64,000 bases of DNA. Origin: Seohaeicola saemankumensis. Its GTDB lineage: Bacteria; Pseudomonadota; Alphaproteobacteria; Rhodobacterales; Rhodobacteraceae. Of the stretch, positions 41,790-50,183 are shown piece after piece. The position numbers and the translations under genes were made by a program. A model generated the notes under the pieces. The model made no database searches. It was not told where the DNA came from and worked only from the letters and a program-made list of their open reading frames with translations. Each line of letters begins with the position of its first letter. Positions within the stretch are counted from its first letter, which is position 1. The DNA is taken from positions 62,001-126,000 of the forward strand of contig NZ_JBHTKR010000006.1 of assembly GCF_042678485.1 (NCBI RefSeq). The letters run 5' to 3'.

Positions 41790-44078
41790 TCATCCCGGCG
41801 GCGGGGTGCCGATCCTTGGGGCGGGGGCGTCGGGCGCTGCTTCGACCTGCACAAGGCAGCTATGCGCGATCGGACCCTGGGCCAGTTTCGATGTGCCCTT
41901 GTCCGGGGTCAGGGTGTTGGGGTTGCCGTGCAGGCAGGTGTCGCCATCGGGGTCATACCAGGCGCCTGTCGCGATCTGGATCACGCCGGGGCGCAGGACA
42001 TCGCTGATCCGCAACCCGGCCAGGCAAGCACCGCGCGCGTTGAAGATACGCACGATCTGCCCTTCGGACAGGCCACGCGCGGCGGCGTCAACCGGGTGCA
42101 TCGTGACCGGCTCGCGCCCCTTGATCCGTGTGGCCTTGCTGACCGGGCCGTGATCCATCTGCGAATGCAGCTTGGTCTTGGGCTGGGTCGAGATCATGTG
42201 CAACGGCGCGTCAGCCTTGGCATTGCCCAGCCATTCCAGCGGCTCCAGCCAGGCGGGATGTCCGGGGCAATCGTCATAGCCGAAGCCTGCCACCGTGTCC
42301 GAGAAGATCTCGATCCGGCCGCTGGGGGTCTTGAGGGGGTGCGCGTCGGGATCGGCGCGGAAACGTTCCATGAGAATGGTGCGTTTGGCGGGATCGGGCA
42401 CACGCACCCAACCGCGCTTTTGCAGATCGTCGAAACCGGGCAGTTCCACACCACCCCGCGAGGCGGCCTGGCGCGACACATCGTAAAGCCAGCGCACCCA
42501 GTCCTCGGGGCTGCGCCCCTCGGTAAAGGCCTCCTCGACGCCCATGCGCGCGGCGATCCCGCGAAAGATGGCATGGTCGTCGCGCGCCTCGCCCACGGGG
42601 GCGATGGCGCGGTCCATCACGGTGATGAACGGATCCTTGCGCGACATGGCAATATCACTGCGTTCCAGCGCCGTGGTGCAGGGCAGCACGATATCGGCAT
42701 GGCGCGCCAGGCTGTTCCAGCACCATTCGTTCACGATCACCGTGTCGGGCCGCGCCCAGGCCCGTCGCAGGCGGTTCAGATCCTGATGATGATGGAACGG
42801 GTTGCCGCCCGCCCACCAGACCACCTTGACATCGGGATAGGTCAGGCGCCGCCCGTTGTAATCCACGGTGCCGCCAGGGTTTTCCAGCATGTCGGCGATG
42901 CGCGCCACGGGAATGTAGGATTTGACCGGGTTCTGTCCCTGCGGAAACGCGGCATAGGGCAGGTAACGCCGTTCCAGCCCGTTGTTGTTCATCGCCGAAT
43001 AGCCGAAACCGAACCCGCCGCCGGGCAGGCCGATCTGGCCCAGCATCGCGGCCAGTGTGATCGCGGCCCAATAGGGCTGCTCGCCGTGGTCCTGCCGGGT
43101 CAGCGAATAGGAAATGCCGATCATCGTGCGGGAGGTCGCCATGTCGCGCGCCAGCGCCCGCAACCGGTCTGCCGGGATCTCGCAGATGGCGGCCGCCCAG
43201 TCTGCGGTCTTGGGGGTGCCGTCGGTCTCGCCGCGCAGATAGGCTGCGAAACGGTCGAACCCCACGGTGTAGCGATCCAGAAAGGCGCGATCATGCAGCC
43301 CTTCGGTCAGCAGCACATGCGCCAGCCCCAGCATAAGCGCCGCATCGGTCGAGGGGCGCAGCGCCAGCCAATCGGCGTCCAGCGCGTCCAGCGCATCGGA
43401 CCGCATGGGCGAGATATTCACGAATCGCGCCCCCTTGGCGCGCGCGGCCAGCATGCCGCCCCGCTGCACATGCGCGCCGGTGCCGCCCTGACCGATCTGT
43501 CCGTTGGACAGCGGCAGACCACCGAAGGCCACGAAAAGCGTGCAGCTCTCGGCCAGCACCTCCCATGAGGTTGCCCGCTCCAGATGGCCCAGGAAATCGC
43601 CGATCACATGGGGCACCACGACTTCGGCGGCGGCATAGCTGTAGGTATTGACCGAATGGGAAAAGCCGCCGATGCAATTCAGGAACCGCTTGAGCTGGCT
43701 TTGCGCGTGATGAAACCGCCCCGCACTGGCCCAGCCATAGCTGCCGGCAAAGATCGCCTGGTTGCCATGCGCGGCGCGCACGCGGTCAAGTTCCGCAGCA
43801 ACCAGCCGTTCCGCCTCGTCCCAGCTGACGCTGACGAATCCGTCGGACCCGCGCAGATCACCGCGCGCGCCGGGACCATGCTCCAGCCAGCTTTTTCGTA
43901 CGGCGGGCCGGGTGATCCGCAAGGGATCGTCCAGCACATCCACGATGCCATGACCGATGGGCGAGGGGTCGGGATCCTGTTCGAAATCCCGCAGGCCCGT
44001 GACGCGGCCATCGGCCACATCCACCCAATAGGCGCCCCAATGGCTGTTGGTCAGAAGATCGCGGTTCTGGTCGGTCAT
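41790..44078 (-). CDS. Molybdopterin-dependent reductase (BisC/DMSO-reductase family)
   Basis: A 762-aa bis-MGD molybdoenzyme. The N-terminus lacks both a Tat signal and a [4Fe-4S] Cys motif, so it is a cytosolic, cluster-free BisC-type enzyme. The molybdenum ligand is probably Ser147 (SVNTYSYAAAE), and GSYGWASAGRFHHAQ is the family hallmark; KVVWWAGGNPFHHHQD and GNPNTLTPDKGTSKLAQG are MGD-binding segments. Such enzymes reduce biotin sulfoxide, methionine sulfoxide or related S- and N-oxides. It is convergent with the GGT–DUF1028 operon and divergent from an SDR gene. Physiological substrate unknown. Confidence 0.9.
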   Translation of the reverse strand: MTDQNRDLLTNSHWGAYWVDVADGRVTGLRDFEQDPDPSPIGHGIVDVLDDPLRITRPAVRKSWLEHGPGARGDLRGSDGFVSVSWDEAERLVAAELDRVRAAHGNQAIFAGSYGWASAGRFHHAQSQLKRFLNCIGGFSHSVNTYSYAAAEVVVPHVIGDFLGHLERATSWEVLAESCTLFVAFGGLPLSNGQIGQGGTGAHVQRGGMLAARAKGARFVNISPMRSDALDALDADWLALRPSTDAALMLGLAHVLLTEGLHDRAFLDRYTVGFDRFAAYLRGETDGTPKTADWAAAICEIPADRLRALARDMATSRTMIGISYSLTRQDHGEQPYWAAITLAAMLGQIGLPGGGFGFGYSAMNNNGLERRYLPYAAFPQGQNPVKSYIPVARIADMLENPGGTVDYNGRRLTYPDVKVVWWAGGNPFHHHQDLNRLRRAWARPDTVIVNEWCWNSLARHADIVLPCTTALERSDIAMSRKDPFITVMDRAIAPVGEARDDHAIFRGIAARMGVEEAFTEGRSPEDWVRWLYDVSRQAASRGGVELPGFDDLQKRGWVRVPDPAKRTILMERFRADPDAHPLKTPSGRIEIFSDTVAGFGYDDCPGHPAWLEPLEWLGNAKADAPLHMISTQPKTKLHSQMDHGPVSKATRIKGREPVTMHPVDAAARGLSEGQIVRIFNARGACLAGLRISDVLRPGVIQIATGAWYDPDGDTCLHGNPNTLTPDKGTSKLAQGPIAHSCLVQVEAAPDAPAPRIGTPPPG

Positions 44079-44362
44079 GGGGGCCTCTTTCAGATATGGC
44101 GCGGCGGTCTGGCCTGCGGCCGTTGTGCTTGCCCTGTCATGTGCCGTGGCGCGCGCTGCCAGCCCAGTTTCTGCCAGACGGGCCCGCAGGGCAAGGGCCC
44201 GCACAGCGACCATGGCAATCAGGACCTGCGGGACGTTATGGCGGGCGGCGGCGTCGCGTCAGTTTTCCCGGAACCCTTGCGCAGACGCTTCGCTCCTTTT
44301 AGCGTGATCCCGGAACACGGTATTGAAATTATTCGAAAAAGGAGGGGAGGCCTTTGTCGAAC

Positions 44363-45136
44363 ATGGCAACTGCAACATCCCATGACATGACCTGGCCGGG
44401 GCTGTCGGGAAAGACCGCGCTTGTCACCGGCGCGTCATCCGGGCTGGGGGCGCATTTCGCGGCGCTATTGGCGGGGCATGGGGTCAAGGTGGTCGCGGCC
44501 GCGCGGCGCCTGGACCGGATCGAGGCGCTGTGCGAGCGGATCGTCGCCGCAGGCGGTCAGGCGCAACCGCTAGAGATGGACGTGGCCGAAGCCGCATCGG
44601 TCAGTCGCGCGCTGAAGGGGCGTGGCTTCGATATCGTGATCAACAACGCGGGCACCACGCTATCGGCCTCGGCGCTGGATCACGGCACCGATGATATCGA
44701 CCGGATCATCGACACGAACCTCAAGGGTGCGTTCCATGTGGCCCGCGTGGTGGCCGCCTCCATGGCGGCCCGCGGCACCGGGGGATCGATCGTCAATGTC
44801 GCCTCGATCCTGGGTATGCGCGTTGCGGGTCATGTCGCGGCCTACGCGGCCTCGAAGGGCGGGCTTGTGCAATTGTCACGTGCGCTGGCGCTGGAATGGG
44901 CGCGCCATGACATCCGCGTCAACGCCCTGTGCCCCGGCTATATCGAGACCGAACTGAACCGCGATTTCTTCGCCTCGGATGCGGGCAAGGCCCTGATCCG
45001 CCGGGTGCCGCAACGCCGTCTTGGCAAACCCTCCGATCTGGATGGGCCGCTGCTTCTGCTGGTGTCTGATCTGGGGCGCTTCATGACCGGAACCGAAGTT
45101 GTCGCCGATGGCGGGCACATGGTGTCGTCGCTGTAA
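44363..45136 (+). CDS. SDR-family oxidoreductase
   Basis: A 257-aa classical short-chain dehydrogenase: TGASSGLG, NNAG (about 95), YAASKGG catalytic Tyr/Lys and the FMTGTEVVADGGHM end. ATG 44363 is taken as the start, with the G/A-rich GGAGGGGAGG 11 bp upstream; an in-frame TTG (44354) is closer to it and cannot be excluded. Divergent from the molybdoenzyme gene. Substrate not decided. Confidence 0.88.
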   Translation: MATATSHDMTWPGLSGKTALVTGASSGLGAHFAALLAGHGVKVVAAARRLDRIEALCERIVAAGGQAQPLEMDVAEAASVSRALKGRGFDIVINNAGTTLSASALDHGTDDIDRIIDTNLKGAFHVARVVAASMAARGTGGSIVNVASILGMRVAGHVAAYAASKGGLVQLSRALALEWARHDIRVNALCPGYIETELNRDFFASDAGKALIRRVPQRRLGKPSDLDGPLLLLVSDLGRFMTGTEVVADGGHMVSSL

Positions 45137-45249
45137 CGGGCCGCGCGATCTGCCACCGAAATGCGCGGTCCCTGCACCACAAATGCCAGAATTGGCTGCT
45201 AGCCCTGTTGTCCTGACCGCCCCATGGGGCGACGTTTGGGATAGAGAAG

Positions 45250-45489
45250 ATGCAACACAGCCGCAGTCTGTCGCAGCCTAGCGCTCGGGCCGAGGCACAG
45301 CCGCTGCCGCGACCGGGCGCGCAGCCGCGACACGCCCGCCTTTTCGAAATGATCCGCCAGCAGGAGTTGTCGGTGCGCGCCCTTGAACGTCTGCATCACC
45401 GAACGGTTGCGGAACAGGGGATGGCCTTGCCCTCTCCGGCGGCGCTGGCGGAAACGCTTTACGACCGATCCGCCGCCGTTTCGGGCTGA
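45250..45489 (+). CDS. Hypothetical protein (79 aa)
   Basis: Short ORF with a modest AGAGAAG site before ATG 45250. The N-terminal third is Ser/Ala/Pro/Arg-rich and looks disordered; the C-terminal part (RLFEMIRQQELSVRALERLHHRTVAEQ…PAALAETLYDR) looks helical and amphipathic. No domain recognised. The last 31 bp overlap the end of rlmE on the opposite strand. It sits alone between the SDR gene and rlmE. Whether it is expressed is uncertain. Confidence 0.45.
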   Translation: MQHSRSLSQPSARAEAQPLPRPGAQPRHARLFEMIRQQELSVRALERLHHRTVAEQGMALPSPAALAETLYDRSAAVSG

Positions 45490-46319
45490 TCGCTGTCCTC
45501 GTCCATGCTGTCGCGCTTGAAGCCGGTGGCGACCACGAATTTTTCCGAACTGTCGGCGCGCGATGCCGCGGGCTTGACGTTCACGACCTTCCTGAACCGC
45601 AGCTTCAGCAATTTCTGCAACTCGCCCTCGGCCCCGCCCGCAAGAACCTTGGCCACGAAGGTGCCGCCTTCTTCCAGCACGTCAAAGGCAAAATAGGCCG
45701 CCGCCTCGCACAGCGCGATAATGCGAAGATGGTCCGTCTGCTTGTGCCCCGAGGCAGAGGCCGCCATGTCCGACATGACAACATCGGCGCGCCCGCCCAG
45801 CCATGTCTTGACCTTCTCGTCGGCATCATCCTCCAGAAAATCAAGCTGATGGATCTCGCAGCCCGCGATCGGCTCCACCTCTTGCAGATCGATCCCCAGG
45901 ATGGTGCCCACGCGCTTGCCCGACTTCTCGCCCAGCGCATTGACGCGCGGTACCGCCACCTGGCACCAGCCACCCGGCGCACAGCCCAGGTCGACGACCC
46001 GCGCCCCCGGCACCAGAAAGCGGAACTTGTCGTCCAGCTCCAGGATCTTGTAGGCCGCTCGCCCGCGAAAGCCGTCGGCCTTGGCGCGCTTGACATAGGG
46101 ATCGTTCAGTTGCCGCTGCAACCAGAGGGTCGAGCTGAGCTTGCGCCCGCGCGCGGTCTTGACCTTCACGGTCAGGTCGCGCTGCCCGCGCCCCGATGTC
46201 GCCTTGGCGGCACCGGCGGGCTTGTTCTTGCCAGATGATTTCTGGCCCGGTGATTTCTGGCCCGGTGATTTTTGGCCCGGTGATTTTTGGCCCGGTGTTT
46301 TCTTCTTGTCGGTCATCAT
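45459..46319 (-). CDS. rlmE: 23S rRNA (uridine-2'-O)-methyltransferase RlmE (FtsJ/RrmJ)
   Basis: A 286-aa SAM-dependent enzyme that 2'-O-methylates U2552 in the 23S A-loop late in 50S assembly. SAM-binding motif is VDLGCAPGGW; the K-D-K-E catalytic set is seen as Lys in YKILELDDKF, Asp in MSDMAASASG, Lys in VAKVLAGG and Glu in SSEKFVVA. Unlike the about 209-aa E. coli enzyme it has a Lys-rich N-terminal extension of about 45 residues, including four tandem PGQKS repeats, likely an RNA-binding tail. It follows ppx/gppA by 85 bp and is probably co-transcribed. Confidence 0.95.
   Translation of the reverse strand: MMTDKKKTPGQKSPGQKSPGQKSPGQKSSGKNKPAGAAKATSGRGQRDLTVKVKTARGRKLSSTLWLQRQLNDPYVKRAKADGFRGRAAYKILELDDKFRFLVPGARVVDLGCAPGGWCQVAVPRVNALGEKSGKRVGTILGIDLQEVEPIAGCEIHQLDFLEDDADEKVKTWLGGRADVVMSDMAASASGHKQTDHLRIIALCEAAAYFAFDVLEEGGTFVAKVLAGGAEGELQKLLKLRFRKVVNVKPAASRADSSEKFVVATGFKRDSMDEDSDQPETAADRS
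46236..46295. repeat. 15-bp tandem repeat inside rlmE (4 copies)
   Basis: Four 15-bp units (TGATTT[C/T]TGGCCCGG) at 46236, 46251, 46266 and 46281, encoding PGQKS each on the minus strand. The first two units differ from the last two by one base. A length that is a multiple of three keeps the reading frame, so slippage would only change the length of the basic tail. Confidence 0.95.
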
Positions 46320-46404
46320 TGCTCCGCAGAGGCGTGGTCCGCCTCTTCATCGTTCTCCAAATACTCAAATTCCGACCGTTGCGCCATGCGTGATGTCCCG
46401 CGGT

Positions 46405-47517
46405 TCAGAACGGCCCGTCCTCCAGCACCCCGTCCGCGCTCATCTGCGCGTAAAGCAGCCCCTCACGCAGGCCGCGATCCGCCACCGACAGCCGATCGGT
46501 GGGCCACAGGCGCAGCAGAGCCTGCAGGATCGCCGCCCCCGACATGATCAGCGCCTGCCGATCCTGCCCGATGCGCGGGTCGCGCCGCCGCCCGGCCGGT
46601 CCCAGTTCCAGGTAGTTGCGGATCACCTTGTCGATCTGGTCCGAGGTCATCCGCAACCCGTCCACCTTGGTCCGGTCATAGCGCTTCAGCCCCAGATGGC
46701 TGGCCGCCACCGTGGTCACGGTGCCGGATGTGCCGACGATCTGGAACCCCTCGCGCTTCTGCTCGTCCTTGTAGGGTGCGAATTCCGCCAGGTTTTCCTC
46801 GAAATACCAGCTCATCAGCGCGAATCGCGCGGCGTCGTCCTCGACATCGCTGAACTGGTCGCGCAGCGTGGCCACGCCCAGCGGCACGGATATCCAATCC
46901 ACCACCCGGGCCGCCGGAAAGGGGCTTTCGGGCGGGTGAAAACCGGCATGCAGCCGCATGATGGCGCGGGGCCGTTCGCGGGGCGCGACCATCGACAGGT
47001 CGATCCAGACCAGTTCGGTGGATCCCCCGCCGATATCCACCACCAGCAATTGTTCGGTCTTGGTCGAGACCAGCGGCGCGCAGGAAATGACGGCCAGGCG
47101 CGCCTCTTCCTCGGTCTGGATGATTTCCAGCTCCAGCCCGGTTTCACGCTTGATCTGCTGGATGAATTCGCCAGCGTTGCGCGCGCGCCGACAGGCTTCG
47201 GTCGCCACCAGCCGCATCCGCTTGACTTTGTGGCGCTTGAGCTTCTGCTGACAGATCCGCATTGCCTGCACGGTCCGCGCCATCGAGGCGCGGCTCAGCA
47301 GGCCGGAACTTTCCAGACCGGCGCCCAGTTGCACCGATTTGGAAAAGCTGTCCACCACAAGAAACTGATTGCCCCTTGGTTGGGCAATCAGCATGCGGCA
47401 ACTGTTCGTACCCAGATCCAGCGCGGCATAAAGCTGCGTCGGATCGGGCGGTGTCGGCGCGGGGCTTTCGACCGGTTTCGGGAACGCGCCCGCACCTTCG
47501 GGACGCTTGGGCGTCAT
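46405..47517 (-). CDS. Ppx/GppA family phosphatase
   Basis: A 370-aa ASKHA-fold enzyme (exopolyphosphatase or pppGpp phosphohydrolase). Phosphate-binding motifs are ALDLGTNSCRMLIA and VDIGGGSTELVWID, with the catalytic-Glu region ATEACRRARNAGEF and the adenosine-side GTSGTVTT. It is near 370 aa with a Pro-rich N-terminal extension and no C-terminal HD domain, so GppA/short Ppx type. Start ATG 47517. Upstream of rlmE in the same direction. Likely tied to polyphosphate or stringent-response turnover. Confidence 0.9.
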   Translation of the reverse strand: MTPKRPEGAGAFPKPVESPAPTPPDPTQLYAALDLGTNSCRMLIAQPRGNQFLVVDSFSKSVQLGAGLESSGLLSRASMARTVQAMRICQQKLKRHKVKRMRLVATEACRRARNAGEFIQQIKRETGLELEIIQTEEEARLAVISCAPLVSTKTEQLLVVDIGGGSTELVWIDLSMVAPRERPRAIMRLHAGFHPPESPFPAARVVDWISVPLGVATLRDQFSDVEDDAARFALMSWYFEENLAEFAPYKDEQKREGFQIVGTSGTVTTVAASHLGLKRYDRTKVDGLRMTSDQIDKVIRNYLELGPAGRRRDPRIGQDRQALIMSGAAILQALLRLWPTDRLSVADRGLREGLLYAQMSADGVLEDGPF

Positions 47518-47756
47518 AGGAACACGCCCTCCATTTTGAGTTAACCTCAAGGTAGTGACAACGCAGGGTCCGCGCAAGCGTTCCGGTTGGCTCAAGATCA
47601 TCTTTAGGATTTTTCCGATCTCGCCCCGTAGCATGCGGGGGCGATTGCGGTGTAGACGGGGGAAGGTCGCAAGGCGCGGCCCATCTGTCGAAAACCGCCT
47701 CTTTGTCGCAAGGGAAGGGCAGTAGACAGGGCGAACCGTAACAAGGGAATCACGCA

Positions 47757-48065
47757 ATGCCGGATGTCACCATCGTCTATTGGCGCGACATACCTGCCCA
47801 GGTCATCGTTGGCCGGGGCCGCAGCGGGGCGAAACGGCAACTTGCCGAACGCTTCGAGCAGGCCATCGACCGCGCCGCGATGAAAACCGGGGCCGCCGGC
47901 ACGGATGACTACTTGGCCGAATGGCGCAAGGCAGATCCCTATACGGTCGAGGGCGACAACCCTTCGGACATCGCCGAGGCTGAGGCTGCAAGGCTCGAGG
48001 CCACTTATGATCAGGAACGCATCAAGGCCCTGATCGCCAATGACGGATGGGCCGCTGCTGAATGA
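47757..48065 (+). CDS. PF13769-type 'virulence factor' protein
   Basis: A 102-aa protein of the family labelled virulence factor in databases, without a known function. It starts MPDVTIVYWRDIPAQVIVGRGR and has a conserved ERFEQAIDRAAMKTGA…DDYLAEWRK core and an acidic, Ala-rich C-terminal helix. Its gene always seems to accompany folate–corrinoid methyl-transfer genes in alphaproteobacteria (as here), so the virulence label is probably misleading and a small accessory protein of C1 transfer is a better reading. AAGGGA site; the stop overlaps the upstream alternative start of the next gene (ATGA). Confidence 0.8.
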   Translation: MPDVTIVYWRDIPAQVIVGRGRSGAKRQLAERFEQAIDRAAMKTGAAGTDDYLAEWRKADPYTVEGDNPSDIAEAEAARLEATYDQERIKALIANDGWAAAE

Positions 48066-48097
48066 GCACGACCCCGCCGCGCCTGTGGGAGGCCGCC

Positions 48098-49036
48098 ATG
48101 GCTCTTTTGAATTTCCGCAAACGTGATGACAGCCACGCTTCGGGGGCTGGCCCCGTGAACGCGCAGGTCGAGGCATTCCTGCAAGGCTATTCGATCGAGG
48201 TGATGCCCCGCACCGCCGAAAAGGTCGAGGATTTCCGCGCCCTTCTGCCCGAAGGCACACGCGTCTACATCGCCCATATCGAAGGCACCCCGATCGAGGA
48301 CATGGTCGCCACCGCCCGCCGTCTGGCGCGCGACGGCTATCCGGTCATGCCGCATTTCCCGGCCCGCATCATCAAGGACCGCGCCACCCTGGCCGACTGG
48401 ATTGCGCGCTACAAGGGCGAGGCGGGTGTCGATCAGGCCCTTCTTCTGGGCGGGGGTGTCAGCACCCCGGCGGGCGATTTCGACAGCTCGATGCAACTGA
48501 TGGAAACCGGCCTGTTCGACGGGTTCACCCGCCTGCACGTGGCCGGCCACCCCGAAGGCAACCGCGACATCGACACCGATGGCGGCGACCGCATCGTGAT
48601 GGAGGCGCTGCGCTGGAAGCAGGCGTTTTCGGAACGCAGCGACGCGAAAATGGCGATGGCCACGCAATTCGCCTTTGACGCAAAGCCGATCATCGCCTGG
48701 GCGGACCGGTTGCGCGCCGAAGGCATCGACCTGCCGATCCATATCGGTATCGCGGGGCCTGCGAAATTGCAGACGCTGATCAAGTTCGCCATTGCCTGCG
48801 GTGTTGGCCCTTCGCTCAAGGTTCTGCAAAAGCGCGCGATGGACGTGTCCAAGCTGCTGCTGCCCTACGAGCCGACGGATGTTCTGGCGGAACTGGCCGC
48901 GCACAAGGCGGCAAACCCCGATTTCAACATCGAACATGTCCATTTCTTCCCGCTTGGCGGCATCTCGACCAATGCCAACTGGGCCATTCAACATGGCGGG
49001 CGCTCTGGCGTGCCCGCCGCACAGACCCAAGGATAA
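48098..49036 (+). CDS. Methylenetetrahydrofolate reductase-like protein (short MetF type)
   Basis: A 312-aa (beta/alpha)8 flavoprotein-like enzyme. It has IEVMPRTAEKVEDF, the VYIAHIEGTPIEDMV segment, a LLGGGVSTPAGDF turn and PIHIGIAGPAKLQTLIKFA, as in the MetF-like reductases that accompany corrinoid methyltransferases. It should convert 5,10-methylene-THF to 5-methyl-THF or run the reverse direction. Start choice: ATG 48098 has GGGAGG five bases upstream; an in-frame ATG at 48062 overlaps the previous stop but has a poor site. Gene two of the C1 trio. Confidence 0.85.
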   Translation: MALLNFRKRDDSHASGAGPVNAQVEAFLQGYSIEVMPRTAEKVEDFRALLPEGTRVYIAHIEGTPIEDMVATARRLARDGYPVMPHFPARIIKDRATLADWIARYKGEAGVDQALLLGGGVSTPAGDFDSSMQLMETGLFDGFTRLHVAGHPEGNRDIDTDGGDRIVMEALRWKQAFSERSDAKMAMATQFAFDAKPIIAWADRLRAEGIDLPIHIGIAGPAKLQTLIKFAIACGVGPSLKVLQKRAMDVSKLLLPYEPTDVLAELAAHKAANPDFNIEHVHFFPLGGISTNANWAIQHGGRSGVPAAQTQG

Positions 49037-49044
49037 GCTGACCC

Positions 49045-50100
49045 ATGACCCGCACGATCATCGAATCCAAGACCAAGACCGCAATCATCGGCTTTGATCA
49101 GCCGTTCTGCGTGATCGGCGAGCGCATCAACCCGACAGGGCGCAAGAAACTGGCGGCCGAGCTTGAAGCGGGCGATTTTTCGACCGTCGAAAAGGATGCG
49201 CTGGCACAGGTCGCGGCCGGGGCCACGGTACTGGATGTGAATGCGGGCGTTGTCTATAACTCCAACCCCAACCCGAACGAAACCGAACCGCCGCTGATGC
49301 GAAAGATGCTTGAGCTGGTGCAGGGGCTGGTCGATGTGCCGTTGTGCATCGACAGTTCGGTTCCCGCGGCGCTGGAGGAGGGGCTGAAGGTCACCGAAGG
49401 TCGCCCGCTGCTGAACTCGGTCACCGGCGAGGAAGAGCGGCTTGAGTTCGTGCTGCCGCTGGTCAAGAAATACAACGTGCCTGTGGTGGCGATTTCCAAC
49501 GATGACACGGGGATTTCGGAAGACCCCGACGTGCGTTTCGAAGTGGCGAAAAAGATCGTCCAGCGTGCCGCCGACTTTGGCATTCCCGCCCATGACATCG
49601 TGGTCGATCCGCTGGTGATGCCGATCGGCGCGATGGGAACCGCGGGTTTGCAGGTTTTCGCGCTGGTGCGCCGCCTGCGCGAGGAGCTGGGTGTGAACAC
49701 GACCTGTGGCGCGTCCAACATCAGCTTCGGCCTGCCGAACCGCCACGGGATCAACAATGCCTTCCTGCCGATGGCGATCACCGCCGGCATGACCTCGGCG
49801 ATCATGAACCCCATCGCGCTGCCGGTACCTATGTCGAAGATAGAGGAAAAGAAACTGGCCCTTGCCGCCGCGGGTATCATCGTGCCCGATGACATGGACC
49901 TTGATCTGTTCTGCCAGCTGACCGGCCTGGGATCGACCAAGCCGCGCGCCGGCTCGGAGATGGAGGCGATCCGCGCCGCCAACTTCCTGACCAACAACGA
50001 TCCCTCCGGCGGCGAATGGATCCGCTTCAACCGCGCGCCTTCCGCTGATGGCGAAGGCGGTCGGGGTGGCCGGGCAGGCGGACGCCGCCGCCGCGGCTGA
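49045..50100 (+). CDS. Methyltetrahydrofolate:corrinoid methyltransferase (AcsE/MtgA-like)
   Basis: A 351-aa pterin-binding TIM-barrel enzyme. Visible are GERINPTGRKKL, VLDVNAGVV, CIDSSVPAALEEGLK and the NDDTGISEDPD and NISFGLPNR pterin/cobalamin-facing strands. It moves a methyl group between 5-methyl-THF and a corrinoid protein. The C-terminus ends in a Gly/Arg tail (GGRGGRAGGRRRRG) that may bind nucleic acid or partner proteins. No corrinoid protein, corrinoid-activating protein or MttB-type methyltransferase lies in the window, so its methyl donor is encoded elsewhere. A strong terminator follows. Confidence 0.9.
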   Translation: MTRTIIESKTKTAIIGFDQPFCVIGERINPTGRKKLAAELEAGDFSTVEKDALAQVAAGATVLDVNAGVVYNSNPNPNETEPPLMRKMLELVQGLVDVPLCIDSSVPAALEEGLKVTEGRPLLNSVTGEEERLEFVLPLVKKYNVPVVAISNDDTGISEDPDVRFEVAKKIVQRAADFGIPAHDIVVDPLVMPIGAMGTAGLQVFALVRRLREELGVNTTCGASNISFGLPNRHGINNAFLPMAITAGMTSAIMNPIALPVPMSKIEEKKLALAAAGIIVPDDMDLDLFCQLTGLGSTKPRAGSEMEAIRAANFLTNNDPSGGEWIRFNRAPSADGEGGRGGRAGGRRRRG

Positions 50101-50126
50101 TCCTTTCAACCTGCGGCACAGATGCG

Positions 50127-50153
50127 AAAGCCGGGCATGAAGCCCGGCTTTTT
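50127..50153 (+). terminator. Rho-independent terminator of the C1 operon
   Basis: Stem AAGCCGGGC/GCCCGGCTT with an ATGAA-type loop, followed by a run of T residues; 27 bp after the methyltransferase stop. Confidence 0.9.
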
Positions 50154-50183
50154 GCGTGGCGGCCTGTTCAGGCGGGCCTCAGA

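Noticed and set aside
44079..44362. Possible small genes (44047–44307 and 44096–44302) between molybdoenzyme and SDR
   Set aside because: Arg/Ala/Ser-rich, mutually overlapping frames and no good ribosome-binding site; the gap looks like a divergent promoter region.
45199..45399. 66-aa ORF on the minus strand opposite 45250–45489
   Set aside because: No recognisable features and the plus-strand ORF has better codon pattern and a ribosome-binding site.
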